The notes below the pieces were generated by a model that was not told where the DNA came from, did not search any database, and saw only the letters and a program-made list of their open reading frames with translations. The translations under genes were made by a program, and so were the position numbers. Shown here in pieces: positions 7,714 through 13,876 of a stretch of DNA of 24,698 bases. Position 1 is the first letter of the stretch, and each line of letters opens with the position of its first letter. The DNA is from an uncultured Sphingomonas sp. Lineage in GTDB: Bacteria; Pseudomonadota; Alphaproteobacteria; Sphingomonadales; Sphingomonadaceae. The stretch spans positions 1 through 24,698 of the forward strand of contig CAMLSA010000046.1 of assembly GCA_946482655.1 (NCBI GenBank), read 5' to 3'.

Positions 7714-7738
7714 GGAACGCAGTCCAACCAGCTTCGTT
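7714..7738 (+). promoter_or_regulatory. EcfG-type (general stress response) promoter
   Basis: GGAAC (7714-7718), 16 bases, CGTT (7735-7738). This matches the alphaproteobacterial EcfG consensus GGAAC-N16/17-CGTT exactly. It would start transcription near 7745, about 70 bases before the response regulator gene. It is the only exact match I found when scanning GGAAC and GTTCC across the window. Confidence 0.7.
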
Positions 7739-7802
7739 AGGGTAATCTTCCTGATTTGCTTGTTGACATGCGTCTCAGTAGGGCAGTTCCGGCTGCTTGC
7801 GC

Positions 7803-7809
7803 AAAGGAG
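7803..7809 (+). promoter_or_regulatory. Ribosome binding site deciding a TTG start
   Basis: AAAGGAG lies seven bases before TTG 7817 and sets the response regulator start there; the frame is open further upstream. Confidence 0.75.
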
Positions 7810-7816
7810 AAGCTGG

Positions 7817-8158
7817 TTGCGTATCTTATGCGTCGACGACGACGGACTGGTGCTGGCCGTCACTTCCGATCTGCTCCGGGCACTAGGCCACGAGGTGATC
7901 GAGGCGAATAGCGGGCGCGACGCCGCCGAGGCGATGCGCGATCCCGCCGCCTTCGACGTGCTGGTCACGGATATTCACATGCCCGGCGGCCCGGGCGGCT
8001 TGGAACTCGCCGAATATGCGCGTCAGGTTCGGCCGGACCTGCCGATCATCTATTTCAGCGGGCTGGCACACGCCGTGCCCCTCGGTATCGACGGCACCGT
8101 GCTGCGCAAGCCTTGCAATCTCGGCTCGCTGGAGCGTGCGCTCGAAGGCGCGCATTAG
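7817..8158 (+). CDS. Single-domain response regulator (receiver domain only)
   Basis: 113 residues from TTG 7817. The start follows AAAGGAG and gives the standard opening MRILCVDDDG; upstream in-frame residues do not look like a receiver. The acidic pocket (DDD), phosphoacceptor Asp in VLVTDIHMPG, the Ser of IIYFSGLA and the Lys of VLRKPC are all present, so it should be phosphorylatable. There is no output domain. No histidine kinase is nearby, so it is an orphan. The EcfG-type promoter upstream suggests induction in the general stress response. Sphingomonad stress regulators of the SdrG type are also single receiver domains, but their FATGY-like motif is not seen here (YFSGLAHAVPLG instead). 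The partner is unknown. Confidence 0.9.
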   Translation: MRILCVDDDGLVLAVTSDLLRALGHEVIEANSGRDAAEAMRDPAAFDVLVTDIHMPGGPGGLELAEYARQVRPDLPIIYFSGLAHAVPLGIDGTVLRKPCNLGSLERALEGAH

Positions 8159-8247
8159 ACGGGCCCTGTCGCACGGGTGAAGCCGCTCGCACCGGTTGCG
8201 TCGGGGTGAATGGCGCATCTTCCCGCCGTCCGCGCGGCCGAACTCCC

Positions 8248-9348
8248 TCAGTATTTTCTGATTATTTCCCGCGAGAAGTCGCGAAAATATTCGCGCGCCT
8301 TCTCGACGGCGGGCATCACCGTGACCTGATGGATTCCATCCGCCTCGCGTGCCCGAATGCTATCGATGATCTCATCGGGGGGGCCGACGAACATCCCCGC
8401 TGCGCGAATCAGGTCGGGCGTAATGAACTGCCTTTCGTCATCGAGCACATAGGTCGCATGGCCGCGGTGGATTCGCTGATGGATGTTAGCCGGGGTCAAG
8501 CCGAGACCATCGATATGGGCGAGGTAGCGCTCCCAGATATTCCACGCATAGTCCGGCACGAGCTTCTCGGGATCCGCGCCCTTTTGCGCCATCTCCCACC
8601 AGGTGTGCAGCGTGGTGCACGCGACCGTCGCGCCAATCTGCTCGATCACGCGTTGCGAAGCCGCGGTCTCGCCGGGCATGAGCAAACAGGCGCGAGCACT
8701 TGTCGTCATCTGGAAATCGTCGGGCAACACACGGCCGACCTCGGCTGCTCCGGCCTTGATCTTGGCGACCCGCTGGGCGAGCCCCTCGCGCCCCTGCGCG
8801 GTCAGGCTATAGCCGCCGGTCACACAGCCATCGCCGAACGCGCCCGCGGCCTTGAGCGCGAGTGGTCCGTCCGCCGCGACGTAGATCGGCACCTTCTGCT
8901 CGGTCTCGAGAAAGCCTCGGTCGACGTCGAGGAACCGAATGACGCGCGTCTCACCGTCGACGGTATATTCGACCTCCTCTCCGTGAAGCAGCCCCCGAAC
9001 CACGCGCAGATAGTCGCGAAAGGCGGGAGCCTTGACCGGCTCGCGGCCCATCAGCATCAGGGATGAAAATCCGGTACCGATGCCGAGGAAGGTCCGCCCG
9101 GGGGCGATCCGGTTGACGGTCGCTATGGCATTCGCGGTGACAGGCGCTATGCGCGTCCCGGGATTGGTCACCCCCGTTCCGAGCATGATGCGGGAGGTAT
9201 TCTCGGCCGCGAGCGCCAAAATGCCGTAGCAGTCCGACCAGATCATATGCGAGTCGGCCACCCATGCGGCATCGAAGTCCAGCGCCTCGAGCTCGCAGAT
9301 CAGGCGCCAGTCGTCGGCCTTCGGCGCGAGCAACCCGGCAAACTTCAT
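8248..9348 (-). CDS. Luciferase-like (LLM class) flavin-dependent oxidoreductase
   Basis: 366 residues from ATG 9348, with GGGAGAG (9353-9359 on the complement) as ribosome site; in-frame upstream residues are not family-like. It shows the bacterial-luciferase/F420-dependent reductase fold: MKFAGLLAPKADDW, then LDFDAAWVADSHM, LAAENTSRIMLGTGVTNPGTR, GRTFLGIGTGFSSL and AFRDYLRVVRGLLHGEEVEY. The late VGPPDEIIDSIRAREADGIHQV strand is typical of the family C-terminus. The cofactor (FMN or F420) and substrate cannot be told from sequence. It is monocistronic, convergent with the response regulator gene, with no pathway neighbours. Confidence 0.92.
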   Translation of the reverse strand: MKFAGLLAPKADDWRLICELEALDFDAAWVADSHMIWSDCYGILALAAENTSRIMLGTGVTNPGTRIAPVTANAIATVNRIAPGRTFLGIGTGFSSLMLMGREPVKAPAFRDYLRVVRGLLHGEEVEYTVDGETRVIRFLDVDRGFLETEQKVPIYVAADGPLALKAAGAFGDGCVTGGYSLTAQGREGLAQRVAKIKAGAAEVGRVLPDDFQMTTSARACLLMPGETAASQRVIEQIGATVACTTLHTWWEMAQKGADPEKLVPDYAWNIWERYLAHIDGLGLTPANIHQRIHRGHATYVLDDERQFITPDLIRAAGMFVGPPDEIIDSIRAREADGIHQVTVMPAVEKAREYFRDFSREIIRKY

Positions 9349-9538
9349 GTGGCTCTCCCGATAAGTGCGGCGCGATCGGCCGCATGTTCGAATCCGCTTC
9401 AGTTCTCCCGGGCGGTGAGGCTCCGAAAGCGCCTGCCGCGCCTTGGCTGAGCATAGCCACGGCGGCATCAGGCTCGTCAACCCCGATGCCGGCAAGACCG
9501 CTCGCCGGGAGCGAAACGCGCGCCTCGATCGCGCCGGA

Positions 9539-10498
9539 CTAGACCTTCCCCGTCAACACCGCGAGGCTTGCCCGCTCGTTGCAGCGCAGGGCGCGCGGCT
9601 CATTTGGCACGGCTTCGATCCAGCGGCCGGCCTTCGCCATATCGACGAAGGCTGGCGCGACATAGGATTTGCGGCATACCGCGGGCGTGTTGCCGAGTTG
9701 CCGTGCGACCTCTTCGAGCATCGTCTTCACCGTGGTCCGCCGTCCTCTCGCGAGCATCCCCGCGGCGATCGCGCAGGCGCGCCAGGTGCGGAACGTCTTG
9801 GCGGTGCCGGCGCCGCCGGTGAGTTCGCAGATCCACTGGTTGATGTCGGCGGCGCGGACGCGCAGCCCGGATCGCATCGCGAACAATTCTCCCGCCGCCG
9901 ACGTCTTCAGCTCGGCGAGCGCGGCGGCGAGCGCGGCGTCCTTCCCCGACAGCTCGGCGCGAATCCCGTGCTTGCCGTAGAAGCGGAGGTGAATCTCGTC
10001 GCCGTTGATCTGCGCGTGGCGGTTGAGCAGTGTCGTTGCGCCGAAGCTGCCCCGCGCGGCGGAGTCGGCCGAACCCACGCGGATCGCGAAGCCGTCGAGC
10101 AGCCGCACCGCCGCCGCCCGCGCCCGCTCCCAGGGATCGTCGCTGACGAGCGCGCGGCGAACCGCGCGGCGCAGATGCGGCAGATGCCTCGCGAACTCGG
10201 GAAGCGACGCGAATTTCTCCTCGTCGCGCCGCTCGCGCCAGCCATTGTGATATCGATATTGCTTGCGCCCCGCCGCGTCGAGCCCAGTCGCCTGGACAGG
10301 CGCTTCCCGGTCCGGATTGATCCACACCTTGCGCCACGCCGGCGGGATTCCCAGCGAGAGGATGCGCATACGTTCCTCGACGTCGGTGACGGTGGATCCG
10401 TCGGGCGCGACGAAACGCCAGCCGCGCCCGCGCCTGATCCGGCTGATGCCGGGCGCGGAGTCGACCGTGTCGAGCTGATCTATCGGACGGTACTGCAT
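9539..10498 (-). CDS. DNA topoisomerase IB (bacterial, poxvirus-like)
   Basis: 319 residues. Relaxes supercoiled DNA through a 3'-phosphotyrosyl intermediate. The N-terminal domain reads GISRIRRGRGWRFVAPDGS, then RILSLGIPPAWRKVWI and GLDAAGRKQYRYHNGWRERRD. The catalytic domain has GSFGATTLLNRHAQI, KTFRTWRACAIAAGML and NTPAVCRKSYVAPAF with the active-site Tyr. Relatives usually have SYVHP or SYIHP; this one has SYVAP, so the residue two after the Tyr differs. The start ATG 10498 lacks a clear ribosome site. A 16-bp perfect palindrome sits 39 bases upstream. It is probably transcribed alone. Confidence 0.93.
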   Translation of the reverse strand: MQYRPIDQLDTVDSAPGISRIRRGRGWRFVAPDGSTVTDVEERMRILSLGIPPAWRKVWINPDREAPVQATGLDAAGRKQYRYHNGWRERRDEEKFASLPEFARHLPHLRRAVRRALVSDDPWERARAAAVRLLDGFAIRVGSADSAARGSFGATTLLNRHAQINGDEIHLRFYGKHGIRAELSGKDAALAAALAELKTSAAGELFAMRSGLRVRAADINQWICELTGGAGTAKTFRTWRACAIAAGMLARGRRTTVKTMLEEVARQLGNTPAVCRKSYVAPAFVDMAKAGRWIEAVPNEPRALRCNERASLAVLTGKV

Positions 10499-10536
10499 GG
10501 AAGGTGCAGAACGCGGCGGCTGGGGTTCGGTGCCAC

Positions 10537-10552
10537 CGATATTGCAATATCG
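10537..10552. promoter_or_regulatory. 16-bp perfect palindrome upstream of topoisomerase IB
   Basis: CGATATTGCAATATCG is fully self-complementary. It lies 39-54 bases upstream of the topoisomerase ATG, in an AT-rich island within GC-rich DNA: a candidate operator. No regulator is identified. Confidence 0.5.
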
Positions 10553-10555
10553 TCA

Positions 10556-10648
10556 TCGTCATCCCGGCGAGGATGGAATCTCGGCAGAGGCTCGCGGCCT
10601 CGATTCCTTCCCTGCCGCCCGTCATGCCGGCCTTCGCCGGCATGACGG
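10556..10648. repeat. Composite REP-like intergenic element
   Basis: Begins CGTCATCCCGGCG. It contains nested inverted repeats GGAATC/GATTCC (10575-10580, 10602-10607) and GAGGC/GCCTC (10587-10591, 10597-10601). It ends with a 13-pair hairpin CCGTCATGCCGGC-CTTC-GCCGGCATGACGG (10619-10648). The GTCATSCCGGCS...GCCGG.ATGAC pattern resembles dispersed repeats I recall from sphingomonad genomes; copy number cannot be checked here. Placed just after the stop of the SecD-head gene (minus), the hairpin may also terminate its transcript. Confidence 0.6.
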
Positions 10649-10659
10649 CTTGCGCGGGC

Positions 10660-11097
10660 CTACATGCCCAGATCGTCGGGCAGCGGGTCCTTGCCCGAGA
10701 TGCGGCGGGCGAGCGCCTCCGCATCGGTCAGCGTCCAGCGGCCCGGAATCTCGATCACGCCGCTGGAGACCGGCTTGCGGACCGGTTCGCTGCTCAGGGC
10801 GCGGCCGTCCAGTGCGACCGTCATCGGCTTGCCGACCAACTTCGCCGAAAGCCCCTCCAGCCGCCGGGCGGCGTCGGGCGTCAGGCTCAGCATGATGCCG
10901 ATCTTCTTGTTGATGTCGGGCATCGCGCGCGCATCGGCGATGTCGCCGGCCGGGAAAGCTTCGCCGCCGATCGTCAGCTTGCCGGTCTCATAGGACCGTG
11001 CCGGGGCGGAGGGGGCCTCGGCGGCGCAGGCCTGCATGGCCACCGGTGCGGCGGCGGCCAGCGCCAAATAGCCCAGGCACGCGATCCACCGGGTCAT
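10660..11097 (-). CDS. Exported protein with a SecD/SecF P1-head-like domain
   Basis: 145 residues. The N-terminus MTRWIACLGYLALAAAAPVA with MQACAAEA is a signal peptide; the Cys near its end might be a poor lipobox. The mature part reads KLTIGGEAFPAGDIADARAM, then NKKIGIMLSLTPDAARRLEG, VGKPMTVALDGRALSSEPV and SGVIEIPGRWTLTDAEALAR. This follows the P1 head subdomain of SecD (a periplasmic domain used in late protein export), in which a new-value segment is followed by GxxxIxGxFTxxEAxxLA. There are no membrane spans and no rest of SecD, so it is a free-standing periplasmic head domain. Its ATG overlaps the sufE stop (ATGA), so the two are co-translated. The role is unknown; the domain call is from pattern only. 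Confidence 0.78.
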   Translation of the reverse strand: MTRWIACLGYLALAAAAPVAMQACAAEAPSAPARSYETGKLTIGGEAFPAGDIADARAMPDINKKIGIMLSLTPDAARRLEGLSAKLVGKPMTVALDGRALSSEPVRKPVSSGVIEIPGRWTLTDAEALARRISGKDPLPDDLGM

Positions 11098-11507
11098 GCG
11101 TAACGCTCGGCGGTCGATTTGATCAGCGTGATCATGTTGGGAATCCCCTGGGTGCGATTCGAGCTGAGCTGGTTCCTGAGATCGAAGGGCTCGAGGGCGG
11201 CGGCGATATCGGTGTCGCGAATCTCGGCGGCGGGCTTGTCCTGCACCGTCAGCAGCACCAGCGCGATGATCCCCTTGGTGATCGCCGCATTGCTGTCGGC
11301 GAGGAAATGCAGCGTGCCGTCCTGACGCACGGTGGGGTAAACCCAAACCGCCGCCGAACAGCCGCGCACCAGGGTCGCGTCGGTCTTCAGCGCCTCGGGC
11401 ATCGGCTCGAGCGCCTTGCCGAGGTCGATCAGCAGACGGTAACGGTCGTCCTTGTCGAGGAACCCATATTCCTCGACGATGTCTTCGAAGGGTGCGGGCT
11501 CGGCCAT
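11094..11507 (-). CDS. sufE: SufE family cysteine desulfurase partner
   Basis: 137 residues from ATG 11507 (MAEPAPFEDIVEEYGFL); a GTG at 11537 would add ten unlikely residues. SufE takes persulfide sulfur from SufS and passes it to the SufBCD iron-sulfur scaffold. Family marks are EDIVEEYGFLDKDDRYRLL, LVRGCSAAVWVYP with the active-site Cys, FLADSNAAITKGIIALVLLT and LRNQLSSNRTQGIPNMI. Other suf genes are not in the window, so this is a detached sufE. Its stop overlaps the start of the SecD-head gene by ATGA. Confidence 0.95.
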   Translation of the reverse strand: MAEPAPFEDIVEEYGFLDKDDRYRLLIDLGKALEPMPEALKTDATLVRGCSAAVWVYPTVRQDGTLHFLADSNAAITKGIIALVLLTVQDKPAAEIRDTDIAAALEPFDLRNQLSSNRTQGIPNMITLIKSTAERYA

Positions 11508-11531
11508 AGCGCGAGCGCCTAATGCATTTTG

Positions 11532-11605
11532 CGTCACTCGTCACCCTGGCCCTTCCACAGCCTGCAAGGCAGGCGCTGATCCCGACTTGTGCCGGGGTGG
11601 CGGCA
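11532..11605. repeat. Second, degenerate REP-like intergenic element
   Basis: Starts with CGTCACTCGTCACCCTGG, has a small dyad CAGCCTGC-AA-GGCAGGCGCTG (about 11558-11577), and ends ATCCCGACTTGTGCCGGGGT (11579-11598) with CCCG/CGGG pairing. It resembles the element at 10556 in overall plan but is more diverged. It fills the gap between sufE and the third PspB-like gene. Confidence 0.4.
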
Positions 11606-11619
11606 GGAGCGGGCGTCTC

Positions 11620-11859
11620 CTACAGATCGACTCCCGCCGCGATCGCCTCCAGCTTGCGGACCCGTTCCTTGAGATCGGCGAGTTCGATCCGCGCGGCGGC
11701 CGGTGCCGAAGAGGGTTGCCGCTGCTGATGGCGGTCCTCGAGCTTCATGCGCTCGAGCTCCAGCCAGCCGCGCCAGCCGCTCAGCGCGGTGCGGGCGAAG
11801 ATGACGAGGCCGGTCAGGCCAGTGCCGCTGATAATCAGCCAAAAGATAGGATCCTGCAT
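11620..11859 (-). CDS. Small PspB-like membrane/coiled-coil protein (third copy)
   Basis: 79 residues from ATG 11859, preceded by GAAGGAAGCAGGA. One membrane span near the N-terminus (PIFWLIISGTGLTGLVIFA), then a charged segment with a Gln/Arg-rich stretch, then a short coiled coil ARIELADLKERVRKLEAIAA. The plan of membrane anchor plus C-terminal R-L-E/L-E-R-I coiled coil is that of PspB and of the gene at 11926. It is the last gene of the psp run on this strand. Homology to PspB is inferred from size, topology and position, not strong identity. Confidence 0.72.
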   Translation of the reverse strand: MQDPIFWLIISGTGLTGLVIFARTALSGWRGWLELERMKLEDRHQQRQPSSAPAAARIELADLKERVRKLEAIAAGVDL

Positions 11860-11925
11860 GGTCCTGCTTCCTTCTCAGAGCGATTTCGGGGTAGATGGCG
11901 CCATCCCCGGACTTGGAAATGCTGT

Positions 11926-12180
11926 TCAGTTGCCCGGCTGATCGCGCAGCCGGTCGATCTCGTCGGCGAGCACCGTCGAACGATCGGTCAGGATGCGTTC
12001 GAGCACCGCGACCCGCTGTTCGAGCCGCTCAGCCTTCGCCGCATATTGCGCGGCCTTTTCGGCGGCCTCCGCGGACATCCCCGCAATTTTCTTCTCCTGC
12101 AGCCGCATCCAGTGGGTGGCCACCCAGGCGAAGATGCCGACGATGGGGATGCTCAGCACCATGAAGGGAAACCAGTTCAT
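11926..12180 (-). CDS. Small PspB-like membrane/coiled-coil protein (second copy)
   Basis: 84 residues from ATG 12180. N-terminal span FPFMVLSIPIVGIFAWVATH, then a long Ala/Glu/Lys coiled coil EKIAGMSAEAAEKAAQYAAK leading to AERLEQRVAVLERILTDR. Its tail RLEQRVAVLERILTD closely parallels DERLGTLERILDAQ of PspB at 12755, suggesting a shared origin. The ribosome site is weak. It lies 152 bases downstream of pspC, so it may be expressed with the psp operon or from its own promoter in that AT-richer gap (I could not define one). A role in anchoring or sensing at the inner membrane is an inference. Confidence 0.8.
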   Translation of the reverse strand: MNWFPFMVLSIPIVGIFAWVATHWMRLQEKKIAGMSAEAAEKAAQYAAKAERLEQRVAVLERILTDRSTVLADEIDRLRDQPGN

Positions 12181-12332
12181 CGTTCCGAAACCCCTGAGCT
12201 TGAGCCCATCACTATTTACACTACTGTCGGTTTATCTTTTCGACAAACAGCGTCCCGGCGTCGATCAATGCCACGAAGTCTGACCCTCGCTGGTCTGACG
12301 GTGCCGGACCGCTCCCGGCTTTGTCGTTTCGC

Positions 12333-12716
12333 TTATCGGAGCGCGTCGATCTGGCGGGCCAGCGTCGAATTCTGGCTGGTCACATGCATCTCGATGTCGG
12401 CGATGCGGCGGTCGATGTCGCGGAACTTGGCGCGGACGTCGCGCACCGAGGCGCCGGGCCGGGCGCGGACCGCTTGCCAGAATTTGTCGTCCTCGCGGCT
12501 GGTCTCGTAGAACTCACCCGGCTTGTCGCTGGCGAGCCAGTTGACCAGCAGATAGGCCAGAATCGTCCAGGGGAAGCCGCCTATCAGCGTCAGCAGCACG
12601 GTCCCCACCCGGACCAGTGTCACATCCACACCGGTATAGTCGGCGATCCCGGCGCAGACGCCGAGCCATTTGCGGTTACGCTTGTCGAGATAGAATTTGG
12701 TGCGACGGGCGGACAT
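12333..12716 (-). CDS. pspC: PspC, phage shock envelope stress regulator
   Basis: 127 residues from ATG 12716, preceded by GGAAGGGAAG. PspC is an inner membrane protein that with PspB senses membrane stress and draws PspA away from PspF. The PspC domain is clear: KFYLDKRNRKWLGVCAGIAD, then YTGVDVTLVRVGTVLLTLIG and GFPWTILAYLLVNWLA. The C-terminal tail is a helical RAKFRDIDRRIADIEMHVTS stretch ending in LARQIDALR. It lies 38 bases after the pspB stop and is surely in the pspA transcript. Confidence 0.95.
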   Translation of the reverse strand: MSARRTKFYLDKRNRKWLGVCAGIADYTGVDVTLVRVGTVLLTLIGGFPWTILAYLLVNWLASDKPGEFYETSREDDKFWQAVRARPGASVRDVRAKFRDIDRRIADIEMHVTSQNSTLARQIDALR

Positions 12717-12754
12717 TCGAGCTTCCCTTCCTGTTTATCTGCGGCCGCCTGCGA

Positions 12755-13024
12755 TCAATTCTCGCGGCGCCAATCCTCATCATGGCTGCGCTCGGTGGTC
12801 TGGCGAGGCCGCCAGCCGGCATCCTGCGCGTCGAGGATCCGCTCCAGCGTGCCGAGCCGTTCGTCGAGCCGGCGGGCCATGTCGTGCATCTCGTCGAGCA
12901 GCCGCTCATCCTCGACCGTCAGGCCGCCATTCTTCTTCCACTGGGTGACATAGTGAAAGATCAGCCACGGCAGCCCAAGGAACAATATGCCGACGACGAC
13001 GATCGGAACGAGCGTATCTTCCAT
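12755..13024 (-). CDS. pspB: PspB, phage shock membrane protein
   Basis: 89 residues from ATG 13024. PspB is a small membrane protein acting with PspC in stress sensing. One span (LVPIVVVGILFLGLPWLIFH), the typical YVTQWKKNGGLTVEDERLLD, then the coiled coil MARRLDERLGTLERILDA and a basic/acidic tail. Its ribosome site AAGGGAG lies inside the last codons of pspA, whose stop is three bases before this ATG, so translation is coupled. Confidence 0.95.
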   Translation of the reverse strand: MEDTLVPIVVVGILFLGLPWLIFHYVTQWKKNGGLTVEDERLLDEMHDMARRLDERLGTLERILDAQDAGWRPRQTTERSHDEDWRREN

Positions 13025-13027
13025 GAA

Positions 13028-13699
13028 TCAGGCTCCCTTGCCCGCGTTCCTGGCCTTCAGCGCGGCGAGCTCGGCATCGACCTTGTCGCTCGACCGCAGC
13101 TCGGCGATCTCTTCCTCGAGCGTCTTGGGCGTGGCGCCCATGCCCGCAGCGTCGGCGCGCGCCTCGGCATAGTCAACCCGGCGCTCGAGCAGCTCGAAAC
13201 GCGAAAAGGCTTCGTCGATCTTCGGGCCGGCGTACATTTCGCGCATCTTTGCGCGGTTGTTCGCCGATTCGAGCCTCGTCACGATGCTGTTCTGGCGGGC
13301 ACGCGCCTCGCGCAGCTTGGCCTGGAGCTTGGCGATGTCACCTTCAGAGGCCCTGAGCGATTCGTCGAGCAGTACGATCTCCTCGTTGACCTGCTCGGCC
13401 AGGTCGGCGGCCTTCTGCTTCTCCATCAACGCGGCCTTGGCGAGATCCTCGCGGTCCTTCGACAGCGCGAGTTCGGCCTTTTCGAGCCAGTTGGCCTGAA
13501 CCGTTTCAAGCTTGGCGATCTGGCGGCGCAGCTCCTTCTGGTCCGCGATGGTGCGGGCCGCCGACGCGCGGACCTCGACGAGCGTTTCCTCCATTTCGAG
13601 GATGATCATGCGGATCATCTTCGCGGGGTCCTCGGCCTTGTCGAGCAGGTCGGTGACGTTGGCGGCGATGATGTCGCGGGTGCGGGAGAAAATTCCCAT
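13028..13699 (-). CDS. pspA: PspA, phage shock protein A
   Basis: 223 residues from ATG 13699, with ribosome site AAGGAG (13708-13713 on the complement). PspA is the ESCRT-III-like coiled-coil protein that binds damaged inner membrane and, when free, inhibits PspF. Shown by MGIFSRTRDIIAANVTDLLD, then AEDPAKMIRMIILEMEETLV, followed by a nearly continuous coiled coil (ADQKELRRQIAKLE and onward) and the C-terminal TLEEEIAELRSSDKVDAELA. Length matches the family. It is the first gene of pspABC, with a sigma-54 promoter 64-80 bases upstream and the activator gene pspF divergent. Confidence 0.98.
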   Translation of the reverse strand: MGIFSRTRDIIAANVTDLLDKAEDPAKMIRMIILEMEETLVEVRASAARTIADQKELRRQIAKLETVQANWLEKAELALSKDREDLAKAALMEKQKAADLAEQVNEEIVLLDESLRASEGDIAKLQAKLREARARQNSIVTRLESANNRAKMREMYAGPKIDEAFSRFELLERRVDYAEARADAAGMGATPKTLEEEIAELRSSDKVDAELAALKARNAGKGA

Positions 13700-13762
13700 G
13701 TTGACGGCTCCTTGGACAACGCTCCGAAATGGTGCCGGACGCTGCCGGCTTTCAACACCAGA

Positions 13763-13779
13763 AGCAGATACCGTGCCAA
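13763..13779 (-). promoter_or_regulatory. Sigma-54 promoter of the psp operon
   Basis: On the minus strand TTGGCACGGTATCTGCT. The GG of the -24 element and the GC of the -12 element are exactly 12 bases apart, as required; TTGGCAC is a consensus -24, and CTGCT differs from TTGCW by one base. The predicted transcript start is near 13752, leaving a leader of about 50 bases to pspA. Confidence 0.85.
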
Positions 13780-13792
13780 TTCCGGAATTGGC
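13775..13792. promoter_or_regulatory. 18-bp perfect palindrome over the -24 element
   Basis: GCCAATTCCGGAATTGGC is fully self-complementary and overlaps the first bases of the sigma-54 -24 element. A protein bound here would compete with sigma-54 holoenzyme. No regulator is known to me. Confidence 0.5.
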
Positions 13793-13841
13793 TGTAATCC
13801 GGCCTTTCTTGCGCCAAGCGATCACGCGGCATATTTTTCCA

Positions 13842-13868
13842 TTGCCAAGACTTGGTAATTCTTGCCAA
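13842..13868. promoter_or_regulatory. Candidate PspF enhancer site
   Basis: TTGCCAAG-A-CTTGGTAA (13842-13858), a 17-bp dyad with one mismatch, followed by a further TTGCCAA (13862-13868). It lies about 90-115 bases upstream of the predicted psp transcript start, the usual place for a sigma-54 enhancer, and just before pspF itself, which would allow autorepression as in E. coli. Binding by PspF is inferred. Confidence 0.5.
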
Positions 13869-13876
13869 CTCTCCGG

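Noticed and set aside
7763..7768. TTGACA as a sigma-70 -35 box before the response regulator
   Set aside because: No TATAAT-like box at 16-18 bases; the EcfG-type site upstream is a much better fit.
9380..9405. GTTCGAATCC resembling a tRNA T-loop
   Set aside because: Flanking bases do not form a T stem and no acceptor or anticodon arm is found.
9443..10645. A 400-codon plus-strand frame opposite topoisomerase IB
   Set aside because: Shadow of a clear minus-strand enzyme; no recognisable motif.
12181..12332. A promoter or small gene in the pspC-downstream gap
   Set aside because: The stretch is AT-richer than its surroundings, but no -35/-10 pair, sigma-54 site or start with ribosome site could be supported.
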